From NCBI GenBank assembly GCA_039654915.1, contig CM077597.1, forward strand, positions 79,238,001-79,302,000: a stretch of DNA of 64,000 nt. Reading direction: 5' to 3'. This stretch comes from Aquilaria yunnanensis. Its lineage: Eukaryota > Streptophyta > Magnoliopsida > Malvales > Thymelaeaceae. A program made the position numbers and the translations under genes. Each line of letters opens with the position of its first letter. Position 1 is the stretch's first letter. The notes beneath the pieces were generated by a model that saw only the letters and a list, made by a program, of their open reading frames with translations, did not search any database and had not been told where the DNA came from. Of this stretch, positions 24,901 through 36,530 are shown piece after piece.

Positions 24901-25421
24901 GAAGCAGTGGCAGGATGAACACCATAACCCTATCGAACCCCCTGAATTGGGAAAGATTAAAAAAGGCAGGAAGCAGAAGAAGAGGAGGAAGGAAGAAGGT
25001 GAATGTGAAAATGCAAGTAAGATGCGAAGATTTGGTATGAAAATGCATTGTAGTGTTTGCAGAGAGGAGGGTCATATGAAAAGGACATGCAAACGAGGAG
25101 AGGGAACAAAGGTGGCAGGAACTAAAGGTGAAAGAAGGAAGAAACTCCAGGTACAATCTAACTCCCTATACTGTTTTGGTTTGAAAAATATAAACTGTCA
25201 CAACATACACTTTGTATGAATTGTAGACTCGAAGGAACACAAGCAGCTAACCAGCAGAGACAAGTAACACTGGGGTTACTCAGGAAGAGAATGACACTAG
25301 AGCACAATCTCAGCCAATTGGTCAGTCAACTGGTTCTGAAAATGTGCTCCCTTCAATGAGACAAACAAGGGGCCGACCAAGAAAGGAGGCAGCAGCCAAA
25401 GGGATGGGCTCTTCAGCTTAA
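21981..25421 (+). pseudogene. mudrA-like MULE transposase, two nonsense codons
   Basis: Likely exons: 21981-22032, 22292-24105, 24185-25150 and about 25243-25421; the first two introns have clean GT-AG sites and preserve frame, the last acceptor is uncertain. Domains in order: PB1-like N-terminal domain (about residues 19-110, GYFTVKMHHWGFF onward), acidic linker, MuDR N-terminal domain (FDVLRKAIRTYGI), transposase DDE core (GVDGCFLKGHYGG with the first Asp; SDRQKG with the second, across the intron), the C-x(n)-H region FCVRHLYNNF, a SWIM zinc finger (CSCRKWQLSGIPCAHA) and a CCHC knuckle (CSVCREEGH). TAA at 23071-23073 and TGA at 23569-23571 break exon 2 in the same frame; both could be C-to-T or G-to-A transitions. 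Otherwise the frame is intact. It would cut and reinsert the element at its TIRs. Confidence 0.88.
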
Positions 25422-25487
25422 AATGTGTCATATTTAGGAAGCAGAAGAAGATGGGCTCTTCAGCTTAGAATGTGTCATATTTAGGAA
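25403..25487 (+). repeat. Short tandem duplication at the transposase 3' end
   Basis: GATGGGCTCTTCAGCTTA followed by AATGTGTCATATTTAGGAA occurs twice in a row, separated by GCAGAAGAA, with one difference (AAA/AGA). The first copy contains the proposed stop codon of the transposase. Confidence 0.8.
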
Positions 25488-25499
25488 TTCTATTTTGTC

Positions 25500-26040
25500 T
25501 GAAGAAGTTGTGGTTTGTTTAGTACAATTCTAATGACTTGTTTTTTTAGTACAGTACAGATGACGTTGTTTTGGTTGTGGAATGATGTAGTAGTGTTCAA
25601 TGAGGTTCAAGTTGATGTTTTTTGGGTTGTGAGATGATGAGGTTGTTTAGAAGTTGGAGTCAAACACTTGATATATCTATAATCATTCCTAATTATATGA
25701 AATTATGTCTTTCTTTTCACTTTGTTCTATCATCACAAATTTTCATTCTATGGGGACATCGCAGAAGCATCAAACAAATAATGAAAACGCTCTGAAGTTG
25801 AGGGGTACAAATTACATTTGTTATATCAAGTTGGTGTTAATTTTGAAACCACCACATAAAAACAGGGTCTGAAATGGAACACGTTCAAAACGTTGGGTGC
25901 AATTAAATTATATGATACAAAGGTTAGGGTCCATAATGAAACACATTAAAAGCTAAAGGTCCAAAATGGAACATACATATAACCAATTCATCTAGCCAAC
26001 CCCACCATTCTCATCCAGCAGCACCCCACAAGATCTGACC
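25500..26040. other. Non-coding spacer between the two convergent MULE genes
   Basis: AT-rich 3' sequence shared by the two genes; probably holds both polyadenylation regions. No open frame of note. Confidence 0.5.
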
Positions 26041-26539
26041 CTACATGCAGCAGCCCCACCCAAAAACACATAAAACCCCCCTACATACAGCACCCCCACC
26101 CAAAAACACATCAACCAACTGGCCTTTTACAACCACAGCTACAAGCACCCCTACAAGCACCACCAACCACAGCTTCAACCGTCTAGTTACTGCCTTCTGC
26201 TCTTTTAGCTGCTCTTCGGTCCTCCGAATCCGCCTGAGCAATCCGCTAACAACGTCCCTCATCCTGCTTGACACAGGTGAATCGTACCAATAAAAAAACC
26301 CACAATTCTCAGCTCCCTTTGCAACATATTTTACCAAAAAATAACAAAAAAACAGAGCACATCGTGTCAGAACATCTTTTCCCCATCAAAATGCAATACA
26401 AGAACAAATTTGACGGAATATGTCTTACCCCATAATTGCTGCATCTGTAGAACTTTCGTCCTAGATTAGCTTCTGTCCACGATGTTGCCAGGGTTGCAGG
26501 AGTCCCACACGAACAGATCCTCGACCCTCTTCCCTCCAT
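26041..26539 (-). CDS. GRF-type zinc-finger membrane protein encoded in the MULE
   Basis: Two exons: 26429-26539 (37 codons exactly) and 26041-26316, separated by a 112-bp intron with GT-AG ends (GTAAGA...GCAAAG). Joined, they give about 128 residues with no stop. Residues 9-50 form a GRF zinc finger: CSCGTPA, then a TSWTEANLGRKFYRCSNY block, the splice, and ENCGFFYWYD. The splice rebuilds the expected N-x-G-R-x-F-x-x-C ... C-G-F-F-x-W pattern, which supports the gene model. Next comes a charged helix likely to form a coiled coil (RRIRRTEEQLKEQKAVTRR), then a membrane segment LWLVVLVGVLVAVVV and a short Cys/Gly-rich tail. GRF fingers bind single-stranded nucleic acid in other proteins. Its role in transposition is unknown. 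It is convergent with the transposase gene, the position mudrB has in MuDR, without similarity that I can see. Confidence 0.75.
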
Positions 26540-26780
26540 TTACGCTTAATTAAAACTACGAACGACCCCAACAGAATAAAAGCTTGGTAAATCCCTAGAT
26601 CTCCAGTTCCTCCCTTCTTCCTAATTTATGGCCCATTACGTTCGCATTTCTGCTGTCGATGGGGGTGGATCGTGGATGGCTGCAATTATAGCATTTCACT
26701 GCCCAACAAAATCAGAAACCTCCTTTTGGAGGGAAAATTTCACGCCATCGGATCCACGTTGGCGTCATTACTCCATTTAA

Positions 26781-26974
26781 TGGGCCAGCGTGGACATTCG
26801 GGTGCCACATAAGCATTAACGTGGCGTTCGCCGTCCATTTAGACGAGTTCTGTCCACGTAGGGGTCGAAATGAAACGTTTTAATCGGGTTAGGGACACGC
26901 AACGAACAAAGTGAAGGTTAGGGTTAGAACAGAAACAATAATTAAATGTTGGGGGTAGCGCGTGCAATTTACCC
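26781..26974 (-). repeat. Right TIR of the MULE
   Basis: Inverted copy of 21513-21706. The GRF-finger gene starts at 26539, about 240 bp inward, so this TIR is the likely promoter of the minus-strand gene. Confidence 0.93.
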
Positions 26975-27261
26975 ATCATATTTGCGTGTGTATTTAAAAT
27001 GATTCTCTGATACTAATTTTCAGTACAAAAGAAAATTGGTTTTGTGTAGAAAGATAAGAAAGATGATAAACTTCCTTCCACTATTTCGATGATAGTGGAT
27101 TAATATGGAATTGGCAGTCAAGCAGTAATCATACATCCATGGCTCAGCATAATTATTTACCTTTATAGGATTGGAAAGTGATTTCCACACCACCCTAAAA
27201 GTAGTAATATCTATGAATGAGAAATATTTAATTGATATGATACCTTAAGTACTTTAGGGTT

Positions 27262-28548
27262 AGATAAAAAATAAAATCTATCTGAAGTCATCTAACTTAT
27301 TTTTTTATTCTAATTGGGTACCTTATTTTTAAGTTGTCCTAAAGAAATATCTTTCCTTTTATTGCACCTCATATTCAGATACTTTTCATTAATTTCAGAG
27401 TGATAACTGACAGAAAATGTTAATGTAACATTTTTTTTCATTAATTGTTAAAATAAATTATAAAATAATACTTATGGCCCTTTAATTTTTTCTATCAACA
27501 ATTCTAAACCCTAACATTTTAAATCTATTATGTACATCCCTGGTTTCATTTAGCCAACATCTCGACCGTGCGCATCGACTGGCTTCTCCTCGGTCCCTGT
27601 CGCTCCTCTACCTTAAGGTCTTCGACTCCCTGCCACGGATATTAGTTGCCCAATCCCACCTGCCGCTACCTCTCAGCAGCCCAATCTTGCCCGCCACCAT
27701 AGACTAAAGAGCCACTGCACTGTACTACTTCCGTAACACAATTGAGCACATCCAGACGATGGCTCCGGCAGGGGAGCTGCTGGAGCACGACCTAATGTTT
27801 AGCTGGGATTCGGCGAATTGGTTGGCGATCTGAGTGATGGGATCCGTGTGGCCATGGTTTGACGACTTGCATGATTTGGGTTTGACGGCAGCAGCTTTGA
27901 TGGCCGGGCTGGTGGCCTCTGAATTCGTCTCACAGAAGGAGAGCAAAACCCATCTGAAGTTCACATCTCTCTCCTATGGAGCTCGATTTCCCGGGTGTCG
28001 TTCCACTCTTCTTCTCCATTTTGTGAGGGCTTTTGATCAGAAAAATCGGAACACTAGGAATAAATCACAATTGGGCGACGGCGGAGGATCTGGGTGGCAA
28101 CGGCAGATTTGGAAGTTTTGGCGGTGGCTATGGCTTTGGTGGCGGCGGTGCATCTTGATTTCTAGAGAAGCAGCAAAAAGAAGCGGCGACAGGTCTTCAG
28201 GTAGGGGAATTTGGGGTTAGGAGCAGATTTGGCGAACGATGGGCAGAGGGAGCGAGAGAGAGAGAGAGGTTTAGGAGCATAAATAATACATTTAGAATTT
28301 TAGGTTTAAAATTGTTGATAAAAAAAGTTAGAGGATTAGAAATGTCATTTTATAATTTTTTTAGTATTTTTTTGTTGCCATGTCAGCATTGTCTGTCATA
28401 CTTAACGCTAAAATTGATATAAAGTAGTTGAACAAGATGCATAATAAAAAAAAAGTATCTTACTAGGGCATCTTAAAGATGAAGTACTAGTTTAAGACAA
28501 AAAAATAAACTGAGTGACCCACATTAAATTTTACCCGATTTGGTAAGT
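27262..28548. mobile_element. Long-TIR element with GC-rich cargo (Pack-MULE-like)
   Basis: The left part (about 27262-27540) and the right part (about 28265-28548) are diverged inverted repeats: TATCAACAATTCTAAACC on the left against the complement of the right, TATCAACAATTTTAAACC, continuing to ATTCTAAATGTATTATT. Between them lies markedly GC-richer sequence (27545-28260), which looks like captured host DNA. In one frame at about 28090-28158 the cargo encodes a glycine-rich stretch (GGNGRFGSFGGGYGFGGGG) ending in a stop. A 128-codon frame at 27834-28220 has no known domain. The ends match those of the element at 1-1290. No clear target duplication was found, so the MULE assignment is inference. 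Confidence 0.5.
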
Positions 28549-28904
28549 AGCCTTGCCAGGGTTTTTTAACCAGCTTTTAATACGTTTACCAAAATTTTTT
28601 ATCCATATATGGTCGCAGGAAGTGGGGTGGGTGGGGTTTTCCAACCAGCAACGGGTTTGCCATATCTAGTTGTAAGGCTCAAAATGGTTTTTCCACCATA
28701 ACGTTAGCAGCCGAAAATCTTAGGTCTAATGCATATTTTATAATTCATAAATTATCTCAAGCTTAATTTTAATATAAATTGATGGTTTTTCTCACAAAAA
28801 AATAAAAAAATTAACGGCTAGAGATAATTTATCTCGTCCGCAAACTTCACACAATTTATTGTTTATTAATTTGAATCTCTAAAATTTATTGCTCATCAAT
28901 ATTA

Positions 28905-29645
28905 CTCCCCCATCCCAATTTTTTATTTAATTTGTGTTTGATGTGAAAATTAAGAAATAATGAAAGTGTGTATTTTTTCCAATTTTACCCTGGATCCCAC
29001 ACCTTTCTCCTTCCTCGTCTGTTATACGCTAAACCCCAAATCTCTGGATCTTTTGAGATTTCTCCCGTGCCAAGTTTGAATCCGGACACAAACTCGTTTC
29101 ATGATTCTACATCACTGTCATCGCCAACAGAGAGATGGCACTTCTCATTGGTGATATGGCGAGCAAGCATGTCCCAGGATGAAAGCCCAGAATCCAAAGG
29201 GATAAGTGGAGCCTCCTTCCCTCGATCTGACTAGAGAAGGAAGACAACTCCATGGATGACAAGAAGCAAAGTCGGCCACAATTCTTGAAATAGACAGAGG
29301 CAGCCAAACGGGCCTGCTCGCCGACGATAGGGTCTTGACAAAAAGGAGCACAACTTGGAAGAGACTGGAGCCGACGGTGAGGCGAGGAGAAGTGAGTCTG
29401 AGTAAGGGGAGAATGAGTGTTGAAGAAGCATTGGGAGAGGAACATATGATAATTTTAGGATTTCACTCCCTGGCACAGATTGTGAATCGGAAGAGAAAGG
29501 GAATAGCGAGGCGTATATTTGCTATTTGGTGGGAATAGGGTAGAATGGTTATTTTGCTTGCTAAGACTCATTAAAAAAGGAAATGATGTGAATAATTTGT
29601 GACCATTGAAAAAAAAAATGATATAGAGAATTTAGGATGGGAGAA
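28905..29645. mobile_element. Mariner/Stowaway-type element with internal cargo
   Basis: The left end CTCCCCCATCCCAATTTTTT follows TA. The complement of the right end reads TCTCCCATCCTAAATTCTC and is followed by TA. These are mariner-type terminal motifs with a TA target. At about 740 bp it is longer than a usual Stowaway and carries GC-richer sequence at 28985-29530, with overlapping open frames on both strands (for example 28968-29234 + and 29107-29445 -) but no domain I recognise. Captured DNA is one explanation. Confidence 0.45.
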
Positions 29646-29765
29646 ATATATTTTATCAGATCCATAATACCACCACCTAAGTTTAACTTTAAATTGGTTC
29701 ATAGGCACCGGTTAATTGTTTTTAGGGGATAGAAAAGAGCTAGATAAAGTGGTTAAATCTTCTAA

Positions 29766-31529
<1,764 letters not shown>

Positions 31530-31654
31530 GGGCCATCCCACCAGAAACTAGTATAAAATCTCAGTGGCTTTTATCCCACTTTTTGTAACTTATTATTACA
31601 AGTTTTAGTGCATATGTGCCTCTGTCCATATTCAATTCTCTTCTCGATGACTCC

Positions 31655-31660
31655 AATAAA
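31655..31660 (+). terminator. Polyadenylation signal of the BBE-like gene
   Basis: AATAAA lies 126 bp after the stop codon, in T-rich sequence, the usual position for a plant near-upstream element. Confidence 0.45.
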
Positions 31661-31699
31661 CCAGTATAATAATTCATGTTAAACTATCCAAATTATACA

Positions 31700-33378
31700 A
31701 ATTTCTAAATGTATAGAATAATTGAGGAAGTTCATTTGTATGAAAAGGAAAAAAAGATGGACCGGAAAAGGCTAAAATAACATAATATTTTCCATATTGC
31801 CCAAATTAGTCAGTGATGTCTTCCTTTCAACCAAACAGACCTGAGATAACTCCAATCAGCCACTGATTATTAGCTAGATAGGATATTTCGTTTTAGTATG
31901 AAATATTCTGTTAATTTTTACCTTAATATGAAAGTTGGGCTCAAATGGAAGAGACTGAATTGTAGAAGACCATCTTTTCAGTAATGACAGTGCAACCCCT
32001 CAACTTTCAAATATTTACTATTCAGTCTACAAAATTTTGAAAATTAACATGATAGTTCCTAAAAATTACACATTTTGTTCCCTCAACTTTTTAGAAATTT
32101 ACAAAATACTCCCTAAAATAATGCATTTAGTTTCTAACATTTTTAAATTTTACAAATACACCACTAAAGTTTGGAAAATGTCTTTTCACTGCACTAAAAG
32201 TATATTCAAAGCGACAATATCTTACCAAAAGATGGAAAACTACTTTCTTAATTATCCTCTCGATCATTGCATGATCATGTTATCAATAAGGGTGTAAGTC
32301 CCAATCCCGAACCCAACCTAATTTTCGGGTTTAGGTTGGGTTATAAGATTGAAAAACATAAATTTGAATCAACCCGACCTGACCCGTTACCAGGATTTCT
32401 AAAAGCAAGTTGGGTTGAGTTAAGCCTATTTAACCCAATCTTGTATATGTTTAAGGACCATTTCCCATACCCAGCCCAGCCCACTATCCCACAACCGATC
32501 CCACATAATCCCCAACCCACTTCTCTTAGACTTTAACCCAACCCACTTAGCCACTCATATACTCCAACCTTACAAGTTTCCTTCATTCTACGTTTTGTTC
32601 ATTCTTCTTTTGCCACAGCCTCTCTTGACCTTCTATCACTCTCTAGCCTCATTCTCTTACCTTGCCTCACTTCCTTCTCTTGGTCGTCACTCTCCCTCTC
32701 TCACCTATCTCTCTCTCCTCACCTCCCTCTTTCGGTTGCCTCTCTCTTTCACCTTACCTCCTTCTCTTGGCCTTCACTTGCTCACCTCTCTCCTTCGAGC
32801 TGTCACTCTTTCAACTCCTTCCTTGGCCACCACTATCATCACATTGACCTTTACAGCGAAGGTGAGGTGGCACAGAGAACAAGCTTGGAGATAAAGGGGT
32901 CCTTGGATATGGTGTGCAAAGAGGGAGCAATGACAGAGAAGAGGAGCACCAAACAAGTAGTGCAAGCAAAGGAGAAGGAATGCACAAACTCACCCAAACT
33001 TGAAAATTATCAATTAGGGTCAGTTTGGTTTATTTGTACAACTAGGATAGGTTTGAGTTTAAAATTTTTTAGTTGGGGACAAACTATAAAAGTCGGGTTT
33101 CAACCTGAATTCAACCTGTCGACCTGAACTTTCAAGTCAATGAAGTAAGGTTGACTATGGTCAAGCTGTGTTAGAAACCACCTGGTCTGAAATACACGCG
33201 AAGTGTGTACTATGCAAGCCATTTTCTTTTTTCTCATTGTTAAAGGTAAGACAGATTCGACTCTATCAATTAGAGCGCCTAGTCTAAAAGACATGCAGAA
33301 TATGTACTCTGCCAGCCATTTTCCATTTTTGCACTGTTAAAGGTGAGAGAGATTGGGAATAGAGAGCATCCACACAAA
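31700..33378. other. Non-coding stretch with low-complexity CT-rich block
   Basis: No gene supported. 32295-32560 is rich in CCCAACC/GGGTTGGG words and 32590-32830 in CTCTCTC/CTTCCTC, which gives Ser/Leu-rich frames (32595-32894, 32662-32847) that are best read as low complexity. 31980-32190 repeats the CCTCAACTTT...AAATTTAC theme seen in the ends of several plant long-TIR elements, but no partner end was found. Confidence 0.4.
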
Positions 33379-34021
33379 GTATATACTCCATTTAACACCA
33401 ACTTAACGTTGGTTATCTGATGTTCCCAATTCTCTATCATTTTTTGTTTTAAAGAACATCTAGAGCATAAAAAGTTAGGAAGAAACTAGGGAGGTATGAA
33501 AGGAAACACTAGATTGCAAACAATTGGAAATCACTCCAAAAAAATCTCTCTAATTTGGATCCCTAGAAACCCGATAGTTGTCATTATTGTGGAATAGGTT
33601 TATGGTCTTATACAAAAAATACCTAGAACCGGCGGCCACCTATTCCTTCTACTCACATTTGCTTCTCTTTTTTTTTTTTTTACCAGCATCAGCATTGAAC
33701 TATTTGCCACCACCAATTTTGAAAAAAAAAATAAGAGAAACAAACGCTAGTAGAAGGAATAAATGGCCACCAGTTCCAGGGATATTTTGTATGAGACCAC
33801 AAACTTATTCCGCATGAATGACAACTATTGGGTTTCTAGGGATCCAAATTAGAGAGATTTTGGGGGAGTGATTTCCAATTGTATGCAATCTAGTGTTTCC
33901 TTCCATACCTTTATAGTTTCTTCCTAACTTTTTGCGCTCTAAATTCTCTTTGAAACGAAAAAGATAAGGGATTAAGAACATCAGATAACTGATGTTAAGT
34001 TGGTGTTAAATGGAGTATATG
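33379..34021. mobile_element. Foldback-type element with about 205-bp inverted arms
   Basis: The outer ends are ATATACTCCATTTAACACCA (33381) and its inverse ending TGGAGTATAT (34020). Inner parts of the arms also match inversely: GGATCCCTAGAAACCCGATAG at 33558 (first 20 bases considered) against CTATTGGGTTTCTAGGGATC at 33824. A roughly 230-bp centre (33590-33810) is unique. The right arm is repeated again at 36342-36530. No coding capacity or target duplication recognised. Confidence 0.65.
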
Positions 34022-34022
34022 G

Positions 34023-35221
34023 TTGAGGATAAAATACTCCCGAATTAGGTGCTGCACCCATACTTTCATGATATTTAAGAAACTATCACTGCGCCTTGAA
34101 TAACATATTTGTCTGAATAAATCAACACTTTTTAGAACAAACATATTTATATAAAGGAAACAACACATATGTTTGAAGAGAATAGCACATTTATCATATT
34201 CAGATAATATTATTTACGGACAATAGCAAATCCCAAATTAATAATATTTTACAGAACACCAAATTTGTGAAAATGGAACAGCAAAAGGCACCGTACTCCA
34301 TCAACTTTTTCGATTATGTCACCGATGATGAATCTAAGTGAGCATGAATCGGACTCACCATAAGGATAGGTCTGATAAATAGGAGATTCAAGGAGACAAC
34401 GCTACAATGGAGGCAACCTTAACTGTAGAGGTTGCCATCGATAGAAGTTGACTAATAGTTATGCTGAAATATAGCTTTTATTTAGAGCTAAATATAGTTT
34501 TATTCCATTGTGCTGTTCCATTCAGTGATAGGTGATGTTTCATTTATACAAATATGTTGTTCTATAATATGTTGTTCATTTCGTAAAATGTGTTGTTTGT
34601 AATATGTGCTATTTTGTCCAGTAATAAGTGTTGTTCTATTCAAACAAATATACGATTTTGTAATATGTTATTTATTTGGTAAAATGTGCTGTTCATAATA
34701 AGTATTATTCCGTTCGATAATAATTGTTGCTTCATTTAGTAATAAATGTTGTTTTATTCATAGAAATATACTATTCTACAATATGTTATTTATTTCGTAA
34801 GATGTGTTGTTCGTAATAAGTGTTATTCCATTCAGTAATAAGTATTATTTTAATCATATAAATGTGTTATTCTGTAATATATTATTCATTTTATAACATA
34901 TGTTATTCATAATAAATATTGTTTTGTTCAGTAATAAGTGTTGTTTTATTCATATAGGTGTATTGTTTTGTATTATGTTATTCATTTGATAAGATGTATT
35001 GTTCATGACAAGTGTTGTTCCATTTAGTAATAAGTGTTATTCCTTTCAGTCATTAATATTGTTCCTTTCAGTCATAAGTGTTGTTCCTATTAATAAGAAG
35101 TGTTGTTCTATTCTTATAAATGTGGTATTCTATAAAATATTGTTAATTTTGAAATAAATACAATTCCTAAATAATGTTGTTCTATTCAATAAAAAATATT
35201 GTTTTATTCATATAAATGTGT
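34023..35221 (+). repeat. Minisatellite-like region rich in TGTTGTT, copy I
   Basis: From about 34500 the sequence is a degenerate tandem repeat of roughly 100 bp, itself made of about 20-bp pieces: TGTTGTTCCATTCAGTAATA, TGTTTTATTCATACAAATAT, GTTGTTCATTTCGTAAAATG. The left flank (34023-34500) resembles 36531-37000. No open frame. Confidence 0.7.
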
Positions 35222-36341
35222 TGGATAGAATCAGTTGTAAAAATTGATCATCGTTGCCAATATCTGTCACCGTATCAGTATAAGAGGCCATGGCCAAATA
35301 ACAAAAGTCACATCTTCAACAAACACAAGGAAAGAAGATACACAATTTGTCAACACAATAAAGTTCTCAAGGGAAACTTATAAACTAGACTTTAGGTCAA
35401 TTAATCAAGCAATCAATTAAGCATCTATCTTGAACTAGTTTGGGGTAAATTCCATAGCAAGTTCTAAAAAATCTACTACTTGATAAGAATATGTCTCTGC
35501 TCTTTACCTCGAGCATATTCACAAGAAGCAAAGTAACCAATCTACCAAACAACTAGAAAAAGGTCAATCAACATAATGAAACTAGGAACCATTTCACAAT
35601 TTAGCCAACAGATGAATGAATAGTCAGAACAATATAAAAATAGGGCAATTATTGGTTATCCATTTGCCTCTCACACCCTGATGCAATCAGTCCGACAAAT
35701 GGATTCGCTAGCAGGTGCCATTCCAATGATGCATGCCTACAATAAATAATCTTTTCACCATCATTGTGTGTAGAATGAGTATTATCAACAAAATTAGTTC
35801 CCCAAACAACTTTTTGGTAAGGTCTCCAATTTAAAGAAAGAAGTGCACCACCACTATTAAAATTTAGATCTGTAGGACAAGTCCGATCATAGTCCACCAA
35901 CTTATGAAACCGAAAAGTGCATATTTTACTATTTGTGTCATGAGTGAAATATACAGACCAATCCAAGCCAGCAAGACTATAGAACAACACATTAAACTCC
36001 ATACTTCAACTTCATTCATCAAATTTAACCTACATGGGCCTGCATTAAATGTTTTCCAATGAAATCACTTCTTAAAATGTTCAACTTGTCTTCCAGCATA
36101 TTCTTAAGGGTTTGCTATCAGATTACAGTTACTGAGTGACTGTAGAATTTTACTTGCCAACAGATTCTCCACATACAGTAACTAAGTCATTGCAACATTT
36201 TACTTACCAACAGATTCATGTATGATAACACCATGCTGTAGCAAATTTAAAAATCAATCAAATAACAGACAACAAATTAAAAAATCAGTCAAATAGAATA
36301 CATCCAGATTCATGTATCATTTTACAAGCAATCCAACTGCC
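35222..36341. repeat. Segmental duplication, copy I (partner 38487-39540)
   Basis: TTGGATAGAATCAGTTGTAA at 35222 matches TTGGACAGAATCAGTTGTAA at 38487, and the two stretches stay collinear for over 1 kb with about 10% difference and small indels. Copy II sits directly beside the 3' end of the RH42 gene; copy I is 3.2 kb further out. With the flanking foldback arm and TGTTGTT repeat, this is a tandem duplication of about 2.5-3.2 kb. Confidence 0.85.
35649..36002 (-). pseudogene. Unidentified 117-codon frame, duplicated
   Basis: I do not recognise this product. The frame encodes 117 residues, starting MEFNVLFYSLAGLDWSVYF, with SLNWRPYQKVVWGTNF in the middle and a Cys/Arg-containing end. The second copy (from 39268 down to about 38930) has the same start and the same downstream residues, but its W codon in VVWGT is TGA, so it is cut short. 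The similarity of the two copies at protein level may only reflect recent DNA duplication. It could be the last exon of a lost gene, or chance. I treat it as non-functional. Confidence 0.3.
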
Positions 36342-36530
36342 TAACTCAGGGAGATTTTTGGGGAGTGATTTCCAATTGTATACAATCTGGAATTTCCTTC
36401 CATACCTTCCTAGTTTCTTCCTAACTTTTCATGCTTTAGATGCTTTTTAAAACAAGAAAAAAAAAAGATAGGGAATTGAGAAAGTCAAATAACTAATGTT
36501 AAGTTGGTTTTAAATAAAGAAGATGGCTGA
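36342..36530. repeat. Second copy of the right arm of the foldback element
   Basis: GGAGTGATTTCCAATTGTAT (36364) and GTTTCTTCCTAACTTTT (36412) match the arm at 33864-33930. It marks the start of copy II of the tandem duplication. Confidence 0.75.

Larger units (their letters stand above)
21513..26974 (+). mobile_element. Complete Mutator-like element (MULE) with two convergent genes
   Basis: A 5462-bp element bounded by 194-bp terminal inverted repeats (21513-21706 and 26781-26974) that differ at only two positions. It is flanked by a perfect 10-bp direct repeat, ATCATATTTG (21503-21512 and 26975-26984). The ends read GGGTAAATTG and CAATTTACCC. Inside are a four-exon mudrA-like transposase gene on the plus strand and a two-exon GRF-zinc-finger gene on the minus strand, each starting near one TIR and pointing inward, as in maize MuDR. 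The TIR identity points to recent insertion. The transposase carries two nonsense codons, so this copy probably cannot move itself. Confidence 0.93.

Noticed and set aside
26045..26293. 82-codon Thr/Pro-rich plus-strand frame
   Set aside because: Antisense of the GRF-gene second exon, whose minus-strand reading restores a known domain after splicing.
29107..29476. Overlapping minus-strand frames of 68-112 codons
   Set aside because: Inside the cargo of the mariner-type element; no domain and no preferred frame.
32595..32894. 99-codon Ser/Leu-rich frame
   Set aside because: CT-rich low-complexity DNA; several overlapping frames, no start context or homology.
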